From assembly GCA_027859055.1 (NCBI GenBank), contig JAQIBO010000429.1, forward strand, positions 1 to 5,711: DNA of 5,711 nt, read 5' to 3'. The DNA comes from Spirochaeta sp. Lineage in GTDB: Bacteria; Spirochaetota; Spirochaetia; DSM-27196; Alkalispirochaetaceae. Below are positions 1 to 4,458 of the stretch, piece after piece. The translations under genes were made by a program, and so were the position numbers. The notes beneath the pieces were generated by a model. The model searched no databases. It was not told the DNA's origin and was given only the letters and a program-made list of their open reading frames with translations. Position 1 is the stretch's first letter. Each line of letters opens with the position of its first letter.

Positions 1-387
1 GTCCCTGATCGTCCGGTCCGACGTGATAAGGGGTGCTTCACGACGCATTGCCAGCGCCGTGATCCACCGATCCGCCGGGTCACGGTGCGTCCAGTCCAGC
101 AGGGCCCCGGCGACAGCAAGGGAGGCGTCAAGACTGCGAATGTGCAACCGCTCCACCGTGAGGAGGCGCTTTTGGTACTCGTCGATCGTTCCCGGAAGCT
201 CCAGCGCACCTTTCCGGTGTTTCAGGGCGATTTCCCACAGGGAAACCGAGAGGACCTCCACGTTCTTCGCAACGTCGATATCTCTTTTTGCCCGCGGTGT
301 AAGCCGATCCGGTGCGAGGGTCCAGTACAGAAGTGCCGACGTATCGAGGACCACTCCGTCAAGCGGGTCTGAATCGTCACGTGTCAT
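1..387 (-). CDS. vapC: VapC-family PIN-domain toxin (ribonuclease), C-terminus cut by the window edge
   Basis: I translated this minus-strand frame by hand. It stays open for 129 codons to the window edge, so only the last few residues are missing (the family is usually about 130 aa). It reads as a PIN domain: LDTSALLYW at residues 14-22, SLWEIALKHRKG at 49-60, HRDPADRWI at 101-109 and LITSDRTIRD at 120-129. The conserved acidic metal-binding residues would be D15, E52, D103 or D106, and D124, which is the usual catalytic set of VapC endoribonucleases. Known members cut tRNA or rRNA and are neutralised by a co-transcribed antitoxin. The ATG at 387 lies 11 nt inside the antitoxin gene, so translation is probably coupled. 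An in-frame ATG at 396 is an alternative start. Neither has a good Shine-Dalgarno sequence. The family call is secure; the RNA target is unknown. Confidence 0.88.
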   Translation of the reverse strand, partial: MTRDDSDPLDGVVLDTSALLYWTLAPDRLTPRAKRDIDVAKNVEVLSVSLWEIALKHRKGALELPGTIDEYQKRLLTVERLHIRSLDASLAVAGALLDWTHRDPADRWITALAMRREAPLITSDRTIRD

Positions 388-622
388 TCCATTCATTCAG
401 AGTAGGCAGATCGGGGTCCTCGTGAAGGATCAACCGGCCGTCCATATCGTCAAAGACCTCCCGTACATCACGCTTCGATGCATCACGCTTCGGTACATAC
501 GGCCCTATGACGATACACGGCCTCCCGTGGTCGGTGACGACAATCTCCTCCCCGGTTGCCTCGATTTCCCGCATGATTTCAAGCATCTTCGCCTTGAATT
601 TGCTCTTTGCCAGGGTCTTCAT
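377..622 (-). CDS. Phd/YefM-family antitoxin of the VapC pair
   Basis: This 81-aa protein has the typical N-terminal Phd/YefM DNA-binding fold. MKTLAKSKFKAKMLEIMREI forms the first strand and helix. It is followed by the family signature EATGEEIVVTDHGRPCIVI at about residues 21-39, a strand-turn-strand ending in the usual G-R/K-P motif. The acidic C-terminal part (REVFDDMDGRLILHEDPDLP) is the sort of flexible tail that wraps around the PIN toxin. Such proteins bind their partner toxin and repress their own operon. I chose the ATG at 622 over the TTG at 628 because family members begin M-K/R-x-[LIV]. No strong ribosome-binding site precedes either. The toxin start overlaps the end of this gene, as expected for an antitoxin-first operon. 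Confidence 0.88.
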   Translation of the reverse strand: MKTLAKSKFKAKMLEIMREIEATGEEIVVTDHGRPCIVIGPYVPKRDASKRDVREVFDDMDGRLILHEDPDLPTLNEWNDT

Positions 623-628
623 GAGCAA

Positions 629-657
629 ATTCCGACCATAAACACGGACGTTGTCAA
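629..657 (-). promoter_or_regulatory. Putative promoter of the phd-vapC operon
   Basis: Reading the minus strand, a perfect TTGACA lies at 657-652. Seventeen nt later comes CGGAAT (634-629), a poor -10 box (3 of 6 matches). The predicted +1 falls at about 622, on the antitoxin ATG, which would give a leaderless transcript. The -35 match is strong and the -10 weak, so this is tentative. Confidence 0.3.
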
Positions 658-678
658 GGATATGCCGCCGTCAACCGT

Positions 679-713
679 GTGGCGCGTGGCGCGTGGCGTG
701 CGCCGTGCGGCGT
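679..713. repeat. Five-unit imperfect heptamer tandem repeat
   Basis: Five consecutive 7-bp units can be read: GTGGCGC, GTGGCGC, GTGGCGT, GCGCCGT, GCGGCGT. The first two are identical and the others differ by one to three bases. The array lies in the gap between the 3' end of the ATPase gene and the promoter of the antitoxin gene. No function is evident. It could arise by strand slippage and vary in copy number between strains. Confidence 0.7.
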
Positions 714-731
714 GAGCATGGTACGCTTCGT

Positions 732-1880
732 TCAATCCCGGCTGGACCACCGTACCAGGAACTCCGCGAGACCGCACACGTACAGACGCTCCTCAACGGG
801 ATAGAAGGCCGGTCCCGGGGTGATAACCCAGAGAGAATCCAGTTTGAGGGTGTCCGCGGCATTTCGCATCGACCGCGTGATCGTCGGAGAATCGCTGTAC
901 TTGAATTCGAAACCGACTCTTCGTCCGTGGTCAAATACCAACAGATCGATCTCACCGCCACCGTGGACCGACCAGAAGAACGCATCGGAGACATCGAGGA
1001 TGTGCAGCACCTGCTCCAGCGCGAATCCTTCCCAGGACGCCCCCACTTTCGGATGCCCCGACAGATCGTGGAAGTCATGCAGCATGAGAAGTGCGTGGAG
1101 AAGACCGGAGTCGCGGATATACACTTTCGGCGCTTTTACCTGCCGTTTCCCGACGTTTTCAAACCACGGCTGAAGTTGCCGAATCATATACGCCTCGGTC
1201 AGGGTATCGAGGTATCCCCGCACCGTCTTGTCGGTTTGTCCCAGAGCCCGAGCAAGCTCCGATGAGTTCCACGTCTGCCCGTGATAGTGGGCCAGCATCG
1301 TCCAGAATCGTCTCATCACCGTTGCGGGAGTCCGAACGCCGTACTGCACGAGATCCCGTTGAAGAAACGTCCGGATGAATCCGTCTCGCCATGCAAGACT
1401 GTCTGCCTCAGTTTCCGCAAGGTAGGATCGGGGGAACCCGCCGCGGACCCAGAGCTTCAACACGTTTTCCGGTCCAACCTCGTCGATCCGGAACCCGGTA
1501 AGGTCGACGAATTCTATTCTGCCTGCCAGGGACTCCGATGCTCCGTCCCGGAGGTGGGGAGAAGCGCTCCCGAGTATCAGGAACTGTGTCGTACCGCCGT
1601 CCCGGTCGGCGAGAACGCGCAGTATCGGGAAAAGGTCCGGTCTGAACTGGATTTCGTCGATAACGATGAGACCCGTCAGGGAACTCAACGCAAACTCCGG
1701 GTTCTGCAGGCGCCGCTCGTCCCGGGGAGATTCAAGGTCGAAGACCGCGCTCTCCCGTTCACCGGCGATCACGCGAGCCAGCGTTGTCTTGCCGCTCTGC
1801 CGCGGACCCAGCAACGCCGTAATCGGAGATCGGCCGATGGCAACGTGGAGTTTCGACAGGTAACCGGGGCGAGAAATCAA
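732..1880 (-). CDS. AAA ATPase with C-terminal DUF4143 nuclease-like domain
   Basis: This 382-aa protein belongs to the widespread AAA_14/DUF4143 family, whose cellular role is not settled. Counting from the chosen start, it shows Walker A GPRQSGKTT (about 25-33), Walker B LIVIDEIQ (71-78) and a sensor-like LILGSAS (101-107). After these come the family motif RGGFPRSYL (146-154), a winged-helix-like segment LARALGQTDKTVRGYLDTL (about 209-227) and the C-terminal DUF4143 region. That last part carries a PD-(D/E)xK-like arrangement, GGEIDLLV at about 308-315 and FEFK at 324-327. Length and domain order are normal for the family. Start choice: GGAGG at 1891-1887 directly abuts the ATG at 1886, which is too close to use, but lies 6 nt from the TTG at 1880. 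That TTG gives the family-like N-terminus M-ISRPGYL. The ATG at 1886 remains an alternative. Confidence 0.9.
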   Translation of the reverse strand: MISRPGYLSKLHVAIGRSPITALLGPRQSGKTTLARVIAGERESAVFDLESPRDERRLQNPEFALSSLTGLIVIDEIQFRPDLFPILRVLADRDGGTTQFLILGSASPHLRDGASESLAGRIEFVDLTGFRIDEVGPENVLKLWVRGGFPRSYLAETEADSLAWRDGFIRTFLQRDLVQYGVRTPATVMRRFWTMLAHYHGQTWNSSELARALGQTDKTVRGYLDTLTEAYMIRQLQPWFENVGKRQVKAPKVYIRDSGLLHALLMLHDFHDLSGHPKVGASWEGFALEQVLHILDVSDAFFWSVHGGGEIDLLVFDHGRRVGFEFKYSDSPTITRSMRNAADTLKLDSLWVITPGPAFYPVEERLYVCGLAEFLVRWSSRD

Positions 1881-1899
1881 GACCATCCTCCAAAAACAT

Positions 1900-1930
1900 T
1901 GAATATTCGGAATACCGCTCCGAATATTCA
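1900..1930. repeat. 11-bp perfect inverted repeat, likely operator of the ATPase gene
   Basis: TGAATATTCGG (1900-1910) and CCGAATATTCA (1920-1930) are perfect inverted copies separated by 9 nt. Each arm contains the 8-bp palindrome GAATATTC, and the two copies (1901-1908 and 1922-1929) are exactly 21 bp apart, two helical turns. The element lies across the predicted transcription start and early leader of the ATPase gene. That position suits a repressor site, or alternatively a 5'-leader hairpin. I saw no other copy in the window. Confidence 0.75.
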
Positions 1931-1933
1931 AAT

Positions 1934-1960
1934 ATTATATCCTTCGAGACGATCGGTCAA
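1934..1960 (-). promoter_or_regulatory. Putative promoter of the AAA/DUF4143 ATPase gene
   Basis: On the minus strand TTGACC (1960-1955, 5 of 6 matches) is followed after 15 nt by a perfect TATAAT (1939-1934). The spacer is about 2 nt short of optimal. The +1 would fall near 1927, inside the inverted repeat. A smaller inverted repeat, GATCG-N5-CGATC (1951-1965), spans the -35 box. The hexamers are strong for a GC-rich sequence. Confidence 0.55.
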
Positions 1961-2010
1961 CGATCACAGAGAAACGCTCTTCGGCGCGACTGCCTATGAC
2001 TGCGCGTCAA

Positions 2011-2039
2011 TTGGCGCTACCCCATCCACGAGGTACAAT
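2011..2039 (+). promoter_or_regulatory. Putative promoter of the Uma2 gene, giving a near-leaderless transcript
   Basis: TTGGCG (2011-2016, 4 of 6) is followed after exactly 17 nt by TACAAT (2034-2039, 5 of 6). The predicted +1 is at about 2046-2047, the A of the ATG start codon. If real, it rules out the upstream in-frame ATG at 1996 and implies a leaderless or nearly leaderless mRNA. Confidence 0.45.
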
Positions 2040-2046
2040 TGGAAGC

Positions 2047-2697
2047 ATGAACGGTGCGGAAAAAGCGGAATGGTACAGTTATCAGGACTATCTCTCCTGG
2101 CCGGAGGGGGAGCGAATTGAAGTGATTCAGGGAGTTCCCTATGCGATGAGTCCGGCGCCGCGGCGGGAGCACCAGCGGCTGGTGAGCGCAATTCATGGAC
2201 AGCTTTTCCAGGCGCTGCGCGGTGCCCTATGCGAGGTATACCCGGCGCCGTTTGACGTGAAGCTGTCGCAGGATACGGAGGACGATCGGCCCACAGTGGT
2301 TCAGCCGGACCTGACGGTTATCTGTGATCCTGAAAAGCTCACCGAGCAGGGGATGACCGGTGCGCCGGATCTGGTAATCGAGATCGTCTCTCCGGACAGC
2401 GGGTTTCACGACCGCGTCTGGTCGGAAGCTGCGCTTCCTGCTCGACCTTGCGTCCTGGGAAGAAAGTTTGACCTGTACCGCGACGCCGGCGTTCGCGAGT
2501 ACTGGATCGTTGACCCGGACGAACGGGTTGTGGAGGTCTACCGCCTGGAGGCGGATGGGTCGTACCGCCGCGTGGGCGCGTTTGGTGATGCCGACACGAT
2601 TACCGCCGCGGTTACCGACCGGATCGTCGTTGATCTGGCAGAGGTGTTTCCCGGCGGTGGCGCGCGGAGGAGACGTTCCGCCCTACCCGGACCATGA
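2047..2697 (+). CDS. Uma2 (DUF820) family PD-(D/E)xK nuclease-like protein with an internal insertion
   Basis: The 216-aa product matches the Uma2/DUF820 restriction-endonuclease-like fold. Visible landmarks are YSYQDYLSWPEGERIEVIQG (10-29), PYAMSPAPRREHQR (31-44), EVYPAPFDV (63-71), VVQPDLTV (84-91), APDLVIEIVSPDS (106-118) and FDLYRDAGVREYWIVDP (141-157). The likely catalytic set is D88, E112 and K140. The family is often called an endonuclease, but its biological role is poorly known. About 14 residues (125-138) appear inserted between the HDRV segment and the usual RKFDLY helix, moving K140 away from E112. I chose the ATG at 2047 over 1996 because it matches family N-termini and the promoter position. 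A possible GGAA lies just upstream, but there is no classical Shine-Dalgarno sequence. The 3' end overlaps the convergent RHH gene by 15 bp. Confidence 0.85.
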   Translation: MNGAEKAEWYSYQDYLSWPEGERIEVIQGVPYAMSPAPRREHQRLVSAIHGQLFQALRGALCEVYPAPFDVKLSQDTEDDRPTVVQPDLTVICDPEKLTEQGMTGAPDLVIEIVSPDSGFHDRVWSEAALPARPCVLGRKFDLYRDAGVREYWIVDPDERVVEVYRLEADGSYRRVGAFGDADTITAAVTDRIVVDLAEVFPGGGARRRRSALPGP

Positions 2698-2925
2698 GCC
2701 CCCGGCGCGGGACTGGTCCAACACGTCGTCTATGGCGCCGAAACCGGTGTCGCCGGCATCCTCTCGTACCTCAAACGCTTCGATCACCGCTTTGTCCTGG
2801 ACGTCTTCGTAGAGTTCCCACAGTGCCTTCTTGATAACTGCGGATGTGTCCATGTGAAACGCCCCGGTGAGTGTGGCAATCGCTTTCTCTTCATCTGAAT
2901 TGAACCGGACCGATTTGACTCCCAT
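2683..2925 (-). CDS. Ribbon-helix-helix (RelB/DUF6290-like) antitoxin-type regulator, apparently without a toxin
   Basis: The 80-aa product starts with a strand, KSVRFNSDEEKAI, typical of RHH proteins. It continues with MDTSAVIKKALWELYEDVQDK (25-45), matching the two helices of the fold, then an acidic tail. This pattern fits RelB/CopG-type antitoxins and the DUF6290 group, which dimerise and bind operator DNA through the N-terminal strand. The ATG at 2925 is well supported by AGGAGGTG at 2941-2934, 8 nt upstream. Antitoxins of this kind usually precede a RelE-type toxin. Here the sequence downstream on this strand is the antisense of the Uma2 gene, and no toxin is visible. The C-terminus (SRAGGSWSG) looks non-conserved and runs into the overlap with Uma2, so the end may have been remodelled. 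Family call fairly secure; function inferred. Confidence 0.75.
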   Translation of the reverse strand: MGVKSVRFNSDEEKAIATLTGAFHMDTSAVIKKALWELYEDVQDKAVIEAFEVREDAGDTGFGAIDDVLDQSRAGGSWSG

Positions 2926-2971
2926 AACCTGTACACCTCCTCTCGCTTTCCGACATGCACCACCGCGATCG

Positions 2972-3001
2972 ATAGTACGTCCTCTTGAACCCGTCTTCAA
3001 G
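2972..3001 (-). promoter_or_regulatory. Putative promoter and operator of the RHH gene
   Basis: On the minus strand TTGAAG (3000-2995) and TACTAT (2977-2972), each 4 of 6 matches, are 17 nt apart. A perfect inverted repeat CTTGAA-N6-TTCAAG (2984-3001) covers the -35 box and spacer, as expected for autoregulation by an RHH protein. Both assignments are modest matches only. Confidence 0.35.
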
Positions 3002-3047
3002 TCCGAGGAGGGGTTTACACGTGTTGGCCGGTCGGCTCGTTGGCGCG

Positions 3048-3059
3048 CTGTTATAACAG
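3048..3059. repeat. 12-bp perfect palindrome CTGTTATAACAG
   Basis: This AT-centred palindrome lies between the asd stop codon and the RHH gene in otherwise GC-rich DNA. It could be a regulator binding site. Its centre also resembles a -10 box on the minus strand (TATAAC, with CGGACA 18 nt upstream), a second possible promoter for the RHH gene. Confidence 0.4.
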
Positions 3060-3088
3060 TGTCCCCGACCGGGTGTCCGCCACCGACC

Positions 3089-4120
3089 CTACACACAGCA
3101 CGCCGACACCGGCAGGAGTGTTTCCGCGATCTGGACGGCGTTGAGGGCGGCGCCTTTGCGCAGCTGGTCTCCCGTGAGCCAGATGTCGTAGCGGTTGTCC
3201 GCGGTGTGATCCCGACGAACCCGTCCCACGAGGACGTCGTCGGTGTGCGCCGCGCCGACGGGGGTGGGGCCGAGGCCGTGCTCGTCCCATCCGTCGGTAC
3301 CGTAGACAGCCACTCCCGGAGCGGCGCCCAGAAGCGTGTAGAGCTCCTCTACCGAGGGAGTTCCGGCGAGTTCCACGTTGACAACCTCCGCGTGGGAGCG
3401 CATCACCGGGACGCGGACGGAGTGGACGTTGACCGGCAGGGCGGGCTCATCGAGGATCTTGCGGAGTTCGCTGATCACTTTCCACTCTTCGGTGACGTAG
3501 CCGTTGTCCATGAGCTCTGTGTTGTGGAGAAAGACGTTGAACGCGTACTGGTAGGGTATGACCGAGTTCTCGTGGGGACGCCCGGCAAGGACCGCCGCGG
3601 ACTCCTCCTGGAGTTCCACCATCGCCCGGTGTCCCGCACCGCTTGCCGCCTGGTAGGTTGCCACAAAGAGGCGCTCAATGCCGAATTCCCGATGGAGCGG
3701 ACCAAGGACCGGTGAAAGAATGGCTGCGTTGCAGTTGGGGTTGGCGATGATGTTGCGGTGCCCGGCGAGGGCGTGGGCGTTCACCTCCGGGACCACCAGG
3801 GGTACCTCCGGTTCCATCCTGAACTGGGATGAGTTGTCGATGAGAACGGCACCGGCGTCAACCACTTCCTGAGCGATCTGGGCGGTCACGAAGCTGCCCG
3901 CCGAGGCGAGCACAAGGTCGACACCGGCGAACAGCCCTGGTTTCACCGGCTGGATCGTGATCTCCTTGCCGCGGAAGAAGACCGTCTTGCCCCGGCTGCG
4001 TTCCGACGCCACGGGAATCAGCTCCCGGACGGGAAACGATCGCGTCTCCAGAATGGAGAGGATCTCCTGCCCTACTGCACCGGTTACTCCGACAACTGCT
4101 ACTCGATACCCGTCCTGCAT
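3089..4120 (-). CDS. asd: Aspartate-semialdehyde dehydrogenase
   Basis: This enzyme reduces aspartyl-4-phosphate with NADPH to aspartate-4-semialdehyde, the branch point to lysine/diaminopimelate, threonine and methionine. The 343-aa length is normal. Visible features are the N-terminal nucleotide-binding loop GVTGAVG (11-17), SSQFRMEPEVPLVVPEVN (97-114) and NPNC with nucleophile C130. The active-site segment TYQAASGAG includes Q157, RVPVMRSHAEVVNVE includes R236 and H243, and the C-terminal cofactor/dimer helix is LRKGAALNAVQIAE (320-333). The PVMRSHAE and TYQAASGAG forms and the HNTELMDNGY segment recall plant- and cyanobacterial-type enzymes more than E. coli Asd. The ATG at 4120 has AGGAGG (4131-4126) 5 nt upstream. 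There is no clear promoter between the start and the upstream terminator at 4183-4209, so transcription probably passes through that terminator (see leader entry). Confidence 0.97.
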   Translation of the reverse strand: MQDGYRVAVVGVTGAVGQEILSILETRSFPVRELIPVASERSRGKTVFFRGKEITIQPVKPGLFAGVDLVLASAGSFVTAQIAQEVVDAGAVLIDNSSQFRMEPEVPLVVPEVNAHALAGHRNIIANPNCNAAILSPVLGPLHREFGIERLFVATYQAASGAGHRAMVELQEESAAVLAGRPHENSVIPYQYAFNVFLHNTELMDNGYVTEEWKVISELRKILDEPALPVNVHSVRVPVMRSHAEVVNVELAGTPSVEELYTLLGAAPGVAVYGTDGWDEHGLGPTPVGAAHTDDVLVGRVRRDHTADNRYDIWLTGDQLRKGAALNAVQIAETLLPVSACCV

Positions 4121-4162
4121 ACAAACCTCCTGTCGTTCTCGTCACGTGTTTGATCCGGGCGA

Positions 4163-4180
4163 TGCGCCCTGCCGGGCGCA
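4163..4180. repeat. 7-bp hairpin between the terminator and the asd start
   Basis: TGCGCCC (4163-4169) and GGGCGCA (4174-4180) form a perfect GC-rich stem with a 4-nt loop. It lies immediately downstream of the terminator T-tract in the asd direction and about 32 nt upstream of the asd ribosome-binding site. It has no following U-tract on either strand, so it is not a terminator. It may be an mRNA-stabilising 5' stem or a protein site. Confidence 0.45.
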
Positions 4181-4182
4181 CC

Positions 4183-4209
4183 AAAATAAAAGCCCCGCAT
4201 TTGCGGGGC
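4183..4209 (-). terminator. Intrinsic terminator upstream of asd, candidate attenuator
   Basis: On the minus strand GCCCCGC (4209-4203), loop AAAT, and GCGGGGC (4198-4192) form a perfect 7-bp stem. TTTTATTTT (4191-4183) follows directly. This is a textbook Rho-independent terminator reading leftwards. It would stop transcripts from the Thr/Lys leader or from rbsK 63 nt before the asd start codon. It is not a terminator on the plus strand, where no T-tract follows the stem. Confidence 0.88.
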
Positions 4210-4237
4210 AATAATCAACAAAGTGGGTGGACAGTTA

Positions 4238-4357
4238 CTATGCGACCGTCCCGCTGCACATGCCGGCCGCACCACCCTGAGACGTCTTCGTCGTTTTCGT
4301 CTTTGTCGTTGAGGAAAGCGGGGTGTGGTTGTGTGCGGTCACAGGCGTAACAAACAT
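4238..4357 (-). CDS. Candidate Thr/Lys-rich leader peptide controlling asd
   Basis: This is a 39-codon ATG-to-TAG frame. Ten of its residues are Thr and three are Lys, concentrated in SSTTKTKTTKTS at residues 15-26 (the TTKTKTTKT run lies at 4309-4283), followed by GGAAG. The pattern recalls E. coli thrL, which has a Thr/Ile run before a terminator. It lies directly between rbsK and the intrinsic terminator, which precedes asd. AGCGGG (4255-4250, codons 35-36) can pair with CCCGC in the terminator's left arm, or with CCCGCT earlier in the leader (4321-4316). A ribosome finishing at the stop codon would cover 4255-4250. One stalled in the Thr/Lys run would leave it free to block the terminator. 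Weak points are the absence of a Shine-Dalgarno sequence, a weak promoter, and ACG-rich simple sequence that could yield such a peptide by chance. Confidence 0.45.
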   Translation of the reverse strand: MFVTPVTAHNHTPLSSTTKTKTTKTSQGGAAGMCSGTVA

Positions 4358-4366
4358 ATTGGAGAG

Positions 4367-4395
4367 AAACTACCCGGGTTTCTGGAGTGCGTCAA
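4367..4395 (-). promoter_or_regulatory. Weak putative promoter for the asd leader transcript
   Basis: On the minus strand TTGACG (4395-4390, 5 of 6) is followed after 17 nt by TAGTTT (4372-4367, 3 of 6). The predicted +1 near 4360 is 3 nt upstream of the leader ATG at 4357, which would explain the missing ribosome-binding site. The -10 match is poor. Confidence 0.25.
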
Positions 4396-4410
4396 GTGGC
4401 GCGGCGTATC

Positions 4411-4434
4411 TTTATGCAGAAAAAGCTGCATAAA
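4411..4434. repeat. 9-bp perfect inverted repeat downstream of rbsK
   Basis: TTTATGCAG (4411-4419) and CTGCATAAA (4426-4434) are perfect inverted copies separated by AAAAAG. The element begins 25 nt beyond the rbsK stop codon. In rbsK mRNA it forms a hairpin with a U-rich loop, but no U-tract follows the stem, so it is not a standard intrinsic terminator. It may protect the rbsK 3' end or be a protein site just upstream of the asd leader promoter. Confidence 0.6.
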
Positions 4435-4458
4435 CCCGCGGTTTCCGTCGGTACGGTG

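Noticed and set aside
23..715. Long plus-strand frame opposite vapC and the antitoxin
   Set aside because: It is antisense to two well-supported genes, has no recognisable domain, and runs into the heptamer repeat.
1996..2046. N-terminal extension of the Uma2 protein from the ATG at 1996
   Set aside because: The extra 17 residues do not resemble family N-termini, and the best promoter lies inside this stretch.
1281..2120. 279-codon plus-strand frame opposite the ATPase gene
   Set aside because: The minus strand encodes Walker motifs and the DUF4143 signatures here. The plus frame is low-complexity and crosses the intergenic control region.
2926..3096. N-terminal extension of the RHH protein up to 3096
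   Set aside because: The strong AGGAGGTG site points to the ATG at 2925. The extra residues are Arg/Gly-rich and would run across the promoter and palindromes into the end of asd.
2867..3715. 282-codon plus-strand frame opposite asd
   Set aside because: It is antisense to the conserved asd gene with no recognisable protein family.
4121..4182. Lysine (L-box) riboswitch upstream of asd
   Set aside because: Only about 60 nt separate the terminator from the start codon, and no multi-helix aptamer core could be recognised there or in the 250 nt above it.
4411..4434. dif-like XerC/XerD recombination site (two arms with a 6-bp centre)
   Set aside because: The arms are in the wrong orientation: dif arms have CATAA/TTATG next to the centre, whereas here those bases are on the outside. 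They also lack the usual arm consensus.
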